Assembly: GCF_014168815.1 (NCBI RefSeq)
Contig: NZ_AP021972.1
Location: forward strand, 930,001 to 994,000
Origin: Klebsiella sp. WP3-W18-ESBL-02
Lineage (GTDB): Bacteria; Pseudomonadota; Gammaproteobacteria; Enterobacterales; Enterobacteriaceae
DNA: 64,000 bases
Direction of reading: 5' to 3'
Shown: in pieces, positions 49,997-58,826 of the stretch
Numbering within the stretch: the first letter of the stretch is position 1
How the letters are laid out: each line of letters starts with the position of its first letter
The notes under the pieces: generated by a model
Told to the model about the DNA's origin: nothing
Database searches by the model: none
What the model saw: only the letters and a program-made list of their open reading frames with translations
Position numbers and translations under genes: made by a program

Positions 49997-51172
49997 TTAA
50001 GCTTGTACTAACTTACGTTCGGTCGGCAGTTTGGCGATATACAGCGCCGGTTTGCCGTCTTTGTCAGAGCTGAACAGCACCGCGCTGTCGTCCGGGGTAA
50101 AGGACGGATGCGGGTGAGTCACCTGACGACTGTTTTGTACCGTTGCCCACGAGGTGTCGTGGCGCGCAATCGGGAAGTAGGCTTTTTTCGCGACATCAAA
50201 GCCATACAGATACGGATCGTTGTCGATGGTGTAGCCGCTGGTGTCCTTAACGTCGACCGGGGTACCGGAGCCATCGCCGACCAGCATGGTGCCGTCGAAG
50301 TTGCTCATCAGGTGCGAGCAGGCCGGCATCTGCATCAGCGCTTCGTTTACGTTGGTATCCGGGTTGAAGCGGTAAATGGTACGACCCTGCTTGCCTTTCA
50401 GGTAGGAGACGTAAACCAGTGCCGAACCGTTGGGTACCCAGAACTCGTGCGTGCAGCTTTCGCCTTCCGCATGCTCTTTCACTTTACGCACGTTGCTGCC
50501 GTCTTCATTAACCAGCCACATACGTGCATCAACCAGATCGTGCGGACCTTCGTGGCAGAACGCGACGGTATTGTCGTCAAACGGGCGGTAAATCGGGTGG
50601 CCAAGCCAGTTTTTCTCTTCGTGGATCACCGCGCTTTCGCCGGTTTGCAGATCGACGCGCAGCAGACGGCAGTGCGGGCCTTTGTGGAAGAAATCGTGGA
50701 ACAGCTGCCAGTCGTTCAGCGGCGTCCAGTCGCTTTTCGCGATTTCAATGCCGACCAGTTTGGTGCAATCGCTGTTAGAGACCCAGGTGCCGTAACCTAC
50801 CCACTCTTCCGGCACGCGGTACACTTCGCGCTCGACCAGCGTTTTCAGATTCACTTCCAGCAGCGTGCGGTCGTTCTTCACATAATAAAGGGACTGGTCA
50901 TCCGGAGACAGGAAGCCGCCGAAGGTGTTATCGCCTGCGCCTTCGGTCAGCTGTACGGCTTCGGCGTTCGCCACATCCAGCAGGTAGTAGTTCCAATGGC
51001 CGTCGAACTCACCAGCAAACAGCAGATGGCTGCCATCATTAAAGAAGCACTTTTGATAGAAGTAGTTACGATGACAGGTGACTTCTGGTGGTGTTAAGCG
51101 GGTGATTTCCGCGCCGGTGTCCGGGTCGCGGCTGACCTCATAATTCAATTTTACCCGCATGCCTTTAGCCAT
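49997..51172 (-). CDS. ogl: Oligogalacturonate lyase (copy 1)
   Basis: A 391-residue polysaccharide-lyase family 22 enzyme. It is a cytoplasmic seven-blade propeller that cleaves di- and trigalacturonides to 4-deoxy-5-hexoseulose uronate type monomers. Family marks are TCHRNYFYQKCFF, TEGAGDNTFGGFLSPDD, HPIYRPFDDNTVAFCHEGPH and the metal-binding histidine sites CSHLMSN and RQVTHPHPSF. It is divergent from kduI with KdgR-like boxes in between. A second, more distant copy is at 55189. Confidence 0.95.
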   Translation of the reverse strand: MAKGMRVKLNYEVSRDPDTGAEITRLTPPEVTCHRNYFYQKCFFNDGSHLLFAGEFDGHWNYYLLDVANAEAVQLTEGAGDNTFGGFLSPDDQSLYYVKNDRTLLEVNLKTLVEREVYRVPEEWVGYGTWVSNSDCTKLVGIEIAKSDWTPLNDWQLFHDFFHKGPHCRLLRVDLQTGESAVIHEEKNWLGHPIYRPFDDNTVAFCHEGPHDLVDARMWLVNEDGSNVRKVKEHAEGESCTHEFWVPNGSALVYVSYLKGKQGRTIYRFNPDTNVNEALMQMPACSHLMSNFDGTMLVGDGSGTPVDVKDTSGYTIDNDPYLYGFDVAKKAYFPIARHDTSWATVQNSRQVTHPHPSFTPDDSAVLFSSDKDGKPALYIAKLPTERKLVQA

Positions 51173-51263
51173 GATGCTCTCCTTTTACTGATGCGGTCAC
51201 GAGGTGCTATCAACCCCGCTAGCCGATATGGATGTCATTTTAAAAATTAGGTGTTAATTTATC

Positions 51264-51279
51264 AAAACACCGTTTCAAT
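51264..51279 (-). promoter_or_regulatory. KdgR-like box on ogl side
   Basis: AAAACACCGTTTCAAT matches the core of the KdgR box (GAAAC/GTTTC dyad). It lies 92 bases upstream of the ogl start and probably overlaps its promoter. Confidence 0.6.
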
Positions 51280-51512
51280 GTTTGTGATGTCAGACGCAGT
51301 TTATACGAAAAATCATCATTTCTGCGACTTTTTTGGTAAGGCTTTTGCCCCCCAGTCAAGCGCATCTTTGTTTTTGCACCCTCCTTTACTCCATAGAGAG
51401 TATTTTTCAAAGAAACATGTAACTAAATGAATAATATTGTTTTTTATTTTTCCTGCATGCCGCTGCATGGCGTATTCGTGATCTCATTTGCATTTTTGAT
51501 ATTAATTCACAG

Positions 51513-51536
51513 AAAAAATGAAACGATGTTTTATTT
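51513..51536 (+). promoter_or_regulatory. KdgR box upstream of kduI
   Basis: The region holds AATGAAACGATGTTTTATTT, a near-perfect KdgR operator (ATGAAAC-GAT-GTTTTAT). It lies about 107 bases before the kduI start in the 470-base ogl-kduI divergent region, which has no gene. A looser repeat of the half-site (ATTTCATC) follows near 51551. Confidence 0.8.
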
Positions 51537-51642
51537 GCAATTGAAAACCCATTTCATCAGAGATAAGATACGAGCATTAACAAAGCGGAACGAAGTTTCG
51601 TTCTTATAAAGAGCATCACACCACATTTTCCTGGAGGTTCAG

Positions 51643-52479
51643 GTGGAAGTACGACAGAGCATTCATAGCGCTCATGCTAAAACGCTGGATACGCAGGGTC
51701 TTCGCGAAGAGTTTTTAGTTGAGCAGGTATTTGTCGCTGATGAATACACCATGGTGTACAGCCACATCGATCGCATTATCGTTGGCGGCATCATGCCGGT
51801 AGCGAAAACCGTATCCGTCGGTGGTGAAGTGGGTAAGCAGCTCGGCGTGAGCTACTTCCTGGAACGCCGCGAGCTGGGCGTCATTAACATTGGCGGCGCG
51901 GGCACGATTACCGTTGACGGCCAGTGCTTCGAGATAGGTCATCGCGACGCGCTTTACGTGGGTAAAGGGGCAAAAGAAGTGGTGTTCGCCAGCGTCGACG
52001 CGGCGAAACCGGCTAAGTTTTACTACAACTGTGCGCCAGCACACACCACGTACCCGACGAAAAAAGTCACTCCGGCCGACGTTGCGCCGGTCACGCTGGG
52101 CGATAACCTCACCAGCAACCGTCGTACCATCAACAAATACTTTGTTCCGGACGTGCTGGAAACCTGTCAGCTCAGCATGGGGCTGACCGAACTGGCGCCG
52201 GGCAACCTGTGGAACACCATGCCGTGCCATACTCACGAGCGCCGCATGGAAGTCTATTTCTATTTCAACATGGATGAAGACAGCTGCGTATTCCACATGA
52301 TGGGGCAGCCACAGGAAACGCGTCACATTGTGATGCATAACGAACAGGCGGTGATCTCACCGAGCTGGTCAATCCACTCGGGCGTAGGTACTAAGGCGTA
52401 TACCTTCATCTGGGGGATGGTGGGCGAGAACCAGGTCTTTGATGACATGGATCACGTGGCCGTTAAGGATCTGCGCTAG
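51643..52479 (+). CDS. kduI: 5-dehydro-4-deoxy-D-glucuronate isomerase KduI
   Basis: A 278-residue cupin isomerase matching E. coli KduI. The zinc site is visible in PCHTHERRMEVYFYFNM (two His and Glu). It converts 5-keto-4-deoxyuronate to 2,5-diketo-3-deoxygluconate. The start codon is GTG at 51643 after CCTGGAGGTTCAG. kduD follows with a 113-base gap. Expected control is by KdgR through the box at 51513. Confidence 0.95.
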   Translation: MEVRQSIHSAHAKTLDTQGLREEFLVEQVFVADEYTMVYSHIDRIIVGGIMPVAKTVSVGGEVGKQLGVSYFLERRELGVINIGGAGTITVDGQCFEIGHRDALYVGKGAKEVVFASVDAAKPAKFYYNCAPAHTTYPTKKVTPADVAPVTLGDNLTSNRRTINKYFVPDVLETCQLSMGLTELAPGNLWNTMPCHTHERRMEVYFYFNMDEDSCVFHMMGQPQETRHIVMHNEQAVISPSWSIHSGVGTKAYTFIWGMVGENQVFDDMDHVAVKDLR

Positions 52480-52592
52480 TCGCGGACAGCATTGTACACA
52501 GAACCTTTCGGTCGACATCAAGCGCCGAATGACGATGTGTATAGATTAACAATGCCTGTCCGGTACAGGCGCTAATGACAAGGAATAAAAAA

Positions 52593-53354
52593 ATGATTTT
52601 GGATTCATTCTCTCTGCAGGGCAAAGTTGCCGTTGTCACCGGTTGTGATACGGGTCTGGGTCAAGGTATGGCGCTGGGTCTGGCGGAAGCGGGCTGCGAT
52701 ATCGTGGGTATCAACATCGTTGAGCCGACTGAAACCATCGAGCGCGTTACCGCGCTGGGCCGTCGCTTCCTGAGCCTGACCGCTGACCTGCGTCAGATTG
52801 ACGGCATCCCGGCACTGCTGGAGCGCGCGGTAGCTGAATTCGGCCATATCGATATTCTGGTTAACAACGCGGGTCTGATTCGCCGTGAAGATGCGATCGA
52901 CTTCAGTGAAAAAGACTGGGACGACGTCATGAACCTGAACATCAAGAGCGTGTTCTTCATGTCCCAGGCTGCGGCGAAGCACTTCATCGCGCAGGGCAAA
53001 GGCGGCAAAATCATCAACATCGCTTCCATGCTCTCCTTCCAGGGCGGCATCCGCGTTCCGTCTTACACCGCGTCTAAAAGCGGCGTAATGGGCGTAACCC
53101 GCCTGATGGCGAACGAGTGGGCGAAGCACGGCATCAACGTCAACGCGATTGCTCCGGGCTATATGGCGACCAACAACACCCAGCAGCTGCGTGCTGACGA
53201 AGAGCGTAGCGCTGCAATCCTTGACCGTATCCCGGCGGGGCGTTGGGGTCTGCCGAGCGACCTGATGGGGCCGATCGTCTTCCTGGCTTCTCCGGCATCT
53301 GACTACATCAACGGCTATACCGTTGCGGTAGACGGCGGCTGGCTGGCGCGCTAA
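52593..53354 (+). CDS. kduD: 2-dehydro-3-deoxy-D-gluconate 5-dehydrogenase KduD
   Basis: A 253-residue short-chain dehydrogenase matching E. coli KduD. The NAD site TGCDTGLGQGMALGL, the NNAG motif and the catalytic S-Y-K set (SMLSFQGG, PSYTASKSGVMG) are present. It reduces 2,5-diketo-3-deoxygluconate to KDG, which enters the KdgK-Eda route encoded elsewhere. Start 52593 (MILDSFSLQGK) agrees with E. coli and follows ACAAGGAATAAAAA. A terminator follows the stop. Confidence 0.95.
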   Translation: MILDSFSLQGKVAVVTGCDTGLGQGMALGLAEAGCDIVGINIVEPTETIERVTALGRRFLSLTADLRQIDGIPALLERAVAEFGHIDILVNNAGLIRREDAIDFSEKDWDDVMNLNIKSVFFMSQAAAKHFIAQGKGGKIINIASMLSFQGGIRVPSYTASKSGVMGVTRLMANEWAKHGINVNAIAPGYMATNNTQQLRADEERSAAILDRIPAGRWGLPSDLMGPIVFLASPASDYINGYTVAVDGGWLAR

Positions 53355-53367
53355 GCGTTCGCTCGCG

Positions 53368-53395
53368 ATAAAAAAACCTGCTACGGCAGGTTTTT
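53368..53395 (+). terminator. Rho-independent terminator of kduI-kduD
   Basis: AAAAAACCTG-CTACGG-CAGGTTTTTTT is a textbook terminator 13 bases after kduD. Confidence 0.92.
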
Positions 53396-53557
53396 TTATT
53401 CCCGCACGGCGGCGGAAGGCCTCCCGCGTAGTATTGTATTTATCCATATCGAAATGCATGAATTATCCATGCTGCCCAGATTGTCATATCTGATAAAGGC
53501 TAATTTTATTGACGCGCAGAGGTGATGTAACAAATGTCGCGCATCATTGAAAGTCAA

Positions 53558-53599
53558 ATATCCATCACAAAATCACTCTACCCAGCAATATAGTCCATA
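53558..53599 (+). promoter_or_regulatory. AraC-type half-sites upstream of araE
   Basis: CAGCAATATAGTCCATA at 53583-53599 resembles the araI1 half-site TAGCA-N6-TCCATA. A second, weaker copy with AATATCCATC lies just before it at about 53558-53567. The spacing of two direct half-sites near the promoter is as expected for AraC activation of the arabinose transporter. Confidence 0.6.
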
Positions 53600-53681
53600 T
53601 CCTTGACCTTTCTTACCTGACAACGTTACGCGTCCTCCCCGTACTTTATGCGTATGTCTTACTCTGTCTGGCAGGAAAAAA

Positions 53682-55100
53682 ATGACTTCAATCAGTAACG
53701 ACTCTACGGTAATGCCGAGCGCACAGCGTGATACCCGGCGCATGAATTGGTTTGTCTCATTCGCCGCCGCGGTGGCCGGGCTGCTCTTTGGATTGGATAT
53801 CGGGGTGATTGCGGGTGCGCTGCCCTTTATTACCGACCACTTCGTCTTGTCTAATCGTCTGCAGGAATGGGTGGTCAGCAGCATGATGCTGGGCGCAGCA
53901 ATTGGTGCCCTGTTTAACGGCTGGCTCTCTTTCCGCCTGGGACGGAAATACAGCCTGATGGTGGGGGCCGTGCTTTTTGTGGCGGGGTCGCTGGGATCGG
54001 GTTTTGCCGTCAATGTGGAAATGTTGCTGGTTGCCAGGGTGGTTCTCGGCGTGGCCGTGGGGATCGCTTCCTACACCGCGCCGCTGTATCTGTCGGAAAT
54101 GGCCAGCGAGCACGTTCGCGGTAAGATGATCAGTATGTACCAGTTGATGGTGACGCTGGGGATCGTGATGGCGTTCCTGTCCGATACCGCGTTCAGCTAC
54201 AGCGGCAACTGGCGTGCGATGCTTGCCGTGCTGGCGCTACCGGCGGTTGTCCTGATTGTATTGGTTGTCTTCCTGCCTAACAGCCCGCGCTGGCTGGCGG
54301 AAAAGGGCCGCCATATTGAGGCCGAAGAGGTACTGCGGATGCTGCGCGACACCTCTGAGAAAGCGCGCGATGAGCTGAACGAAATTCGTGAAAGCCTGAA
54401 GCTGAAGCAGGGCGGCTGGGCGCTGTTTAAGATCAATCGCAACGTCCGCCGCGCCGTATTTCTTGGCATGCTGCTGCAGGCGATGCAGCAATTCACCGGC
54501 ATGAATATCATCATGTACTACGCGCCGCGTATTTTTAAAATGGCGGGCTTCACCACCACCGAACAGCAGATGATTGCCACGCTGGTGGTTGGGCTGACCT
54601 TCATGTTCGCCACCTTTATTGCCGTGTTTACCGTGGACAAAGCGGGGCGTAAACCGGCGCTGAAAATCGGCTTTACCGTGATGGCGCTCGGTACGCTGGT
54701 GCTGGGCTACTGCCTGATGCAGTTTGATAACGGCACCGCCTCAAGCGGGCTGTCCTGGCTGTCGGTGGGCATGACCATGATGTGCATTGCAGGCTATGCG
54801 ATGAGCGCTGCGCCGGTGGTGTGGATCCTGTGTTCCGAAATTCAGCCGCTGAAATGTCGCGACTTTGGTATCACCTGTTCAACCACGACGAACTGGGTAT
54901 CGAATATGATTATCGGCGCGACCTTCCTGACGCTGCTGGATTCGATTGGTGCGGCAGGGACGTTCTGGCTGTACACCGCGCTGAATATCGCCTTTATCGG
55001 CGTGACGTTCTGGCTGATTCCGGAAACCAAAGGGGTTACGCTGGAGCACATTGAACGCAAGCTGATGAAAGGCGAGAAATTGCGCAATATCGGCGTCTGA
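53682..55100 (+). CDS. araE: Arabinose:proton symporter AraE
   Basis: A 472-residue sugar-porter-family MFS protein with 12 helices, equal in length and very similar to E. coli AraE. Motifs are GLLFGLDIGVIAGALPFI, RLGRKYSLM after helix 2, PNSPRWLAEKGR, MQQFTGMNIIMYYAPRIF and the final PETKGVTLEHIERKL. It imports L-arabinose, a sugar that accompanies pectin, and also related pentoses. Its place between kduD and ygeA is the E. coli order. Although surrounded by pectin genes it has AraC-type sites rather than a clear KdgR box. Confidence 0.93.
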   Translation: MTSISNDSTVMPSAQRDTRRMNWFVSFAAAVAGLLFGLDIGVIAGALPFITDHFVLSNRLQEWVVSSMMLGAAIGALFNGWLSFRLGRKYSLMVGAVLFVAGSLGSGFAVNVEMLLVARVVLGVAVGIASYTAPLYLSEMASEHVRGKMISMYQLMVTLGIVMAFLSDTAFSYSGNWRAMLAVLALPAVVLIVLVVFLPNSPRWLAEKGRHIEAEEVLRMLRDTSEKARDELNEIRESLKLKQGGWALFKINRNVRRAVFLGMLLQAMQQFTGMNIIMYYAPRIFKMAGFTTTEQQMIATLVVGLTFMFATFIAVFTVDKAGRKPALKIGFTVMALGTLVLGYCLMQFDNGTASSGLSWLSVGMTMMCIAGYAMSAAPVVWILCSEIQPLKCRDFGITCSTTTNWVSNMIIGATFLTLLDSIGAAGTFWLYTALNIAFIGVTFWLIPETKGVTLEHIERKLMKGEKLRNIGV

Positions 55101-55104
55101 TGGA

Positions 55105-55188
55105 ATGCCCGGTGGCGCTACGCTTACCGGGCCTACAAGGTAGCGCCAAACGTAGGCCGGGTAAGGCGTAGCCGCCACCCGGCTTTTT
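55105..55188. repeat. REP/BIME element
   Basis: Two opposed REP units, GCCCGGTGGCG...TACCGGGCCTAC and GTAGGCCGGGTAAGGCG...CACCCGGC, fill the space between the convergent araE and second ogl genes. The trailing T-run TTTTTTT may let the second unit act as terminator for araE. Confidence 0.85.
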
Positions 55189-56316
55189 TTATACCTTCGC
55201 TAAATACAGCGCCGGCATCCCCTCCGCGTCGGACGTATACAGCACCCACTTACCGTCCGGTGAGAACGACGGATGCGGGTGCGTCACCTGGCGGTCGCCG
55301 TCCAGCACTTTCCAGCTGCTGTTGTGTTGGCAAATGGCTTTCTTGCCGCCGGTTTGCAGATCGAACACCCAGATAAACGGATCGTTCAGGCTAATATCAC
55401 CGGTGTTATGCGGTGCGCCGTCGCCTACAATCAGCGAGCCATCGTGGTTGCTCATCAGGTGAGAGCAGGGCGGGATCTCCATCAACTGGCGGTTTTCCAG
55501 CGTTGCGGGATCGGCGCTGTAGAGATAGCGGTGCGGGTTATTCTCCTGATGGGCGACATAATACAGCGCCGAACCGTCCGGAACCCAGAATTCATGGGTA
55601 AAGCTTTCTCCCGGCTGCTGCTGACGCACGCAGCGAACGTTGCTGCCGTCTTCGTTCACCAGCCAGATACGCGCGTCGATCGCATCACGCGGACCTTCAT
55701 GGCAAAACGCCACCGTCGCGTCGTCAAACGGGCGGTAGATCGGGTGCCCCAGCCAGCGTTTTTCCTGCAAAATGGTGCGCTGCTCGCCGGTTTTTAGATC
55801 GATATTGATTAAGCGGCATTCCGGGTTGGTAAAGTAGAACGCGCGGAATTTCGACCAGTCGGTCAGCGGCTGCCAGTCGCTTTTTTTAATCTCAATGCCA
55901 ACCAGCTTTGTGCAGTCTGAGTTTGCTACCCAGGTGCCGTAGGCAACCCACTCGTCATCCACCTCGTAGACCACGTACTCTTCCAGCGTGGTCAGATCGA
56001 CGCGTCTAAGCTGGCGCGTATCTTTTACATACCACAGCGATTGGTCGTCATCGGAAAGAAAACCACCGAAGGTGTTATCCCCGGCGCCGTCGGTCAGTTG
56101 GGTTGCCTGTTGCGCGGCAATATCCAGCAAGTAGTAGTTCCAGTGCCCCTCGAACGCACCGCCAAAAATCAGCTTGCCGCCGTCGCGGGTGAAGCATTTT
56201 TGGTAGAAGTAGTTACGATGGCAAATGATATGCGGTGGCGTCATCCGGATCACTTCGTGACCGGTTTCGCTGTCCTTCTGGTGACGGAAATTCAGCGGGA
56301 TGATTTTGCCTTTCAT
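55189..56316 (-). CDS. ogl: Oligogalacturonate lyase (copy 2)
   Basis: A 375-residue PL22 lyase related to the protein at 49997 but 16 residues shorter and clearly diverged. It keeps ICHRNYFYQKCFT, TDGAGDNTFGGFLSDDD, HPIYRPFDDATVAFCHEGPR, and the histidine sites CSHLMSN and RQVTHPHPSF, so it should be active. It is the last gene on the minus strand after togMNAB, with a terminator-like hairpin before it, so it may be expressed partly by read-through. Together with copy 1 it gives the cell two PL22 enzymes. Confidence 0.93.
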   Translation of the reverse strand: MKGKIIPLNFRHQKDSETGHEVIRMTPPHIICHRNYFYQKCFTRDGGKLIFGGAFEGHWNYYLLDIAAQQATQLTDGAGDNTFGGFLSDDDQSLWYVKDTRQLRRVDLTTLEEYVVYEVDDEWVAYGTWVANSDCTKLVGIEIKKSDWQPLTDWSKFRAFYFTNPECRLINIDLKTGEQRTILQEKRWLGHPIYRPFDDATVAFCHEGPRDAIDARIWLVNEDGSNVRCVRQQQPGESFTHEFWVPDGSALYYVAHQENNPHRYLYSADPATLENRQLMEIPPCSHLMSNHDGSLIVGDGAPHNTGDISLNDPFIWVFDLQTGGKKAICQHNSSWKVLDGDRQVTHPHPSFSPDGKWVLYTSDAEGMPALYLAKV

Positions 56317-56333
56317 GTCCTTTCTCCTTGAAT

Positions 56334-56369
56334 AAAAAAATACCCCGCAACCGGAAGTTGCAGGGTATT
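56334..56369 (-). terminator. Terminator/attenuator between togB and ogl copy 2
   Basis: On the minus strand AATACCCTGCAAC-TTCC-GGTTGCGGGGTATT is followed by seven T residues. It lies 16 bases after the togB stop and 18 bases before the ogl start, so it would lower ogl expression relative to the tog genes. Confidence 0.8.
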
Positions 56370-56385
56370 AACGCATTAACAGCAA

Positions 56386-57672
56386 TTAACGCATGGCGCG
56401 TCTCAGGATACGTTCACCCTGACGCTGGAAGTCGGCCGCGGCTTCTTCAACGGTTTTCTGGCCGTAGTCGATGTACTGCAGCGTGGTACCGAACTGCGCC
56501 ACGATCTGCGGATCGTCAAAGTACGGAGACACGCTCAGTTTAGCCGGCAGAGACTGCGCCAGACGCAGGCCGGATACTGACGGATCGTCTTCTTTCAGAA
56601 TGCCGTCTTCGGTCAGGTATTTCACCGCAACCTTGCTCAGCGGCACGCCGCGCTCCAGGCCCAGCGTATCCACGCCTTCTTTGCTGTTCAGCAGGAAGTT
56701 GATCACTTTCGCTGCCGCTTCTGGGTTCTTGGTGGATTTGCCGATAGACAGCATCTGCGCTGGTTTGAAGAACAGACCCGCGTCGGTGGCGCCTGGCAGC
56801 ATTGGGTAGCTACCCAGTTCCAGCTTGGCTGGCGGCTTCAGGTTATCGGAGTACTTGTTAATGGTGGAGTTCCACATGTAAGTACCGCCCCATTCGCCCT
56901 GGATCCACGGCTTCATTTCGTACATGTTGCTCTTACCAAATGACGCATAGTATTTGGTGTCCGGCATCACGTGGCTGTCGACCAGTTTTTTGTACATCTG
57001 GAAGAATTCAACCCACTGCTCTTTGCTGTAGGAGAATTTCTTCGCTTCCTGGTCGATGGCTGGAATATTGTATTTCTGCGTCATGTACGAGTTCAGCAGC
57101 GCCAGAGTATCCTGGTGCTCAAGAACCACTGGATAGTACTGTTTACCCAGTTTGCTCTCGAAGGTTTTGCCCGCCGCCATCAAATCATCCCAGGTTTTCG
57201 GGTATTCAACGCCCGCTTGCTTCCAGGTTTCATCGTTGAAGTAGAACACGCGCGCGGTCACGGAGATTGGGATCCCGTTCAGCTTGCCGTTCACCGTGGT
57301 GGACTGCAGCTCTTTGGCATCGAACTGGCTTAAGTCGATGACATCCTTCATTTTGTTCAGGTCGTAGAAGCCGTCGCCGGTTTTAGAGAAAATCGGCAGC
57401 CAGTTCCAGTTAGTCTGCATGACGTCAGGCTCGGTGCCGCCTGCGATCTGGGTGGTCAGACGGGATAAGTGGCCGTCCCAACCGGTGTATTCTGCTTTGA
57501 CGTTAATGTCCGGGTTCTGCTTATGGAACTCTTCCAGCGCCTTCAGGGTGACCTGGTGGCGGCCGTTACCGCCCCACCAGGACATGCGAAGGTCGACATC
57601 CTTTGCCATAGAAGGGAGGGCCGTGAGGCCCAGGGTAGCGGAGATTGCTGCGCTTAAAAGCACTTTTTTCAT
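56386..57672 (-). CDS. togB: Oligogalacturonide ABC importer, substrate-binding protein TogB
   Basis: A 428-residue periplasmic binding protein of the carbohydrate (family 1) type with a signal peptide ending LPSMAK. It matches TogB of Dickeya and Klebsiella (VDLRMSWWGGNGRHQVTLKA, TEPDVMQTNWNWLPIFSKTG). It captures oligogalacturonides for the TogMN channel. It is the fourth gene of the togM-togN-togA-togB unit, 14 bases after togA. Confidence 0.92.
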   Translation of the reverse strand: MKKVLLSAAISATLGLTALPSMAKDVDLRMSWWGGNGRHQVTLKALEEFHKQNPDINVKAEYTGWDGHLSRLTTQIAGGTEPDVMQTNWNWLPIFSKTGDGFYDLNKMKDVIDLSQFDAKELQSTTVNGKLNGIPISVTARVFYFNDETWKQAGVEYPKTWDDLMAAGKTFESKLGKQYYPVVLEHQDTLALLNSYMTQKYNIPAIDQEAKKFSYSKEQWVEFFQMYKKLVDSHVMPDTKYYASFGKSNMYEMKPWIQGEWGGTYMWNSTINKYSDNLKPPAKLELGSYPMLPGATDAGLFFKPAQMLSIGKSTKNPEAAAKVINFLLNSKEGVDTLGLERGVPLSKVAVKYLTEDGILKEDDPSVSGLRLAQSLPAKLSVSPYFDDPQIVAQFGTTLQYIDYGQKTVEEAAADFQRQGERILRRAMR

Positions 57673-57686
57673 TGTAATACTCCAGA

Positions 57687-58814
57687 TTAGAGAGAGAGGT
57701 TCTGTTCAGTTTTAGCGTCAAAGATATGACATTTGTTCATGTCAAACTTAAAGTACACCTTACGATGAAGCCCCTTATCAATCATTGGCTTAGCCTCATC
57801 TGAAGGGATGCGTGCCGTCAGCTCGTAGTTCGCGACTTTCAGGTAAACGAAGAACTCGTGACCCATGTTTTCGACGCGAACCATCTCACCGCTGCAGCCG
57901 CCTTCAGCGAACGGCTCATCGGAAAGGGAAACGAACTCCGGGCGAATGCCGTAGAACACTTCTTCGTTATCGTGGCCGCTCAATTTCTGGTGCAGATCTT
58001 CGCTCAGCGGCATGAACTCGTCGCCGATGCTCAGGTTCAGGCGGCCTTCTTTATTCACCAGTTTGCAGGAACGAATGTTCATTTCCGGCGCGCCGATAAA
58101 GCCAGCAACGAACATGTTCTTCGGCTTGTGGTACAGGTTGTCCGGGGTATCGACCTGCATGATGTGGCCCAGCTTCATCACGCAGATACGGTCGCCCATG
58201 GTCATCGCTTCGGTCTGATCGTGGGTAACGTAAACGGTGGTCGCTGGCTTGCCGGATTTCTTCAGCTGCTTGTGCAGGTCGGAAATACGGATACGCATTG
58301 ATGCACGCAGCTTAGCGTCAAGGTTAGACAGCGGTTCATCGAACAGGAACACGTCCGGCTTTTTCACAATCGCGCGGCCTACGGCCACACGCTGTGCCTG
58401 ACCACCGGAGAGCTGACGCGGCAGACGGTCCAGCAGCTCTTCCAGCTCGAGGATTTTCGCCGCTTCATTGACCTGGGCGTCGATCTGATCTTTAGGCATT
58501 TTGCTCAGCTTCAGGCCGAACGCCAGGTTTTCACGCACGGTCATGTGCGGGTACAGCGCATAGTTCTGGAACACCATCGCAATCCCGCGCTCTTTCGGCG
58601 CGAGGTTGTTGACGATTTTTTCGCCGATGCGGACTTCGCCGCCGCTGATGGTTTCAAGTCCTGCCAGCATACGCAGGGTGGTGGATTTGGCGCAGCCGGA
58701 CGGACCGACGATAACCATAAACTCACCTTCTGCGATTTTCAGGTCGATACCATGTACCGCTTTGAAGCCGTTGGAGTACACTTTTTCCAGTTTGTTGAAA
58801 ATAACTTCAGCCAT
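57687..58814 (-). CDS. togA: Oligogalacturonide ABC importer, ATPase TogA
   Basis: A 375-residue ABC ATPase of the MalK/UgpC type: Walker A GPSGCAKST (note Ala for the usual Gly), Q-loop MVFQNYALYPHMTV, signature LSGGQAQRVAVGRA, Walker B VFLFDEPLSNLDA, then the C-terminal OB-type regulatory domain (GFIGAPEMNI, YGIRPEFV). It energises uptake of oligogalacturonides. The Ala in Walker A is shared with TogA proteins as I recall them, so it is probably functional. Confidence 0.93.
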   Translation of the reverse strand: MAEVIFNKLEKVYSNGFKAVHGIDLKIAEGEFMVIVGPSGCAKSTTLRMLAGLETISGGEVRIGEKIVNNLAPKERGIAMVFQNYALYPHMTVRENLAFGLKLSKMPKDQIDAQVNEAAKILELEELLDRLPRQLSGGQAQRVAVGRAIVKKPDVFLFDEPLSNLDAKLRASMRIRISDLHKQLKKSGKPATTVYVTHDQTEAMTMGDRICVMKLGHIMQVDTPDNLYHKPKNMFVAGFIGAPEMNIRSCKLVNKEGRLNLSIGDEFMPLSEDLHQKLSGHDNEEVFYGIRPEFVSLSDEPFAEGGCSGEMVRVENMGHEFFVYLKVANYELTARIPSDEAKPMIDKGLHRKVYFKFDMNKCHIFDAKTEQNLSL

Positions 58815-58826
58815 GATATATCCCTC

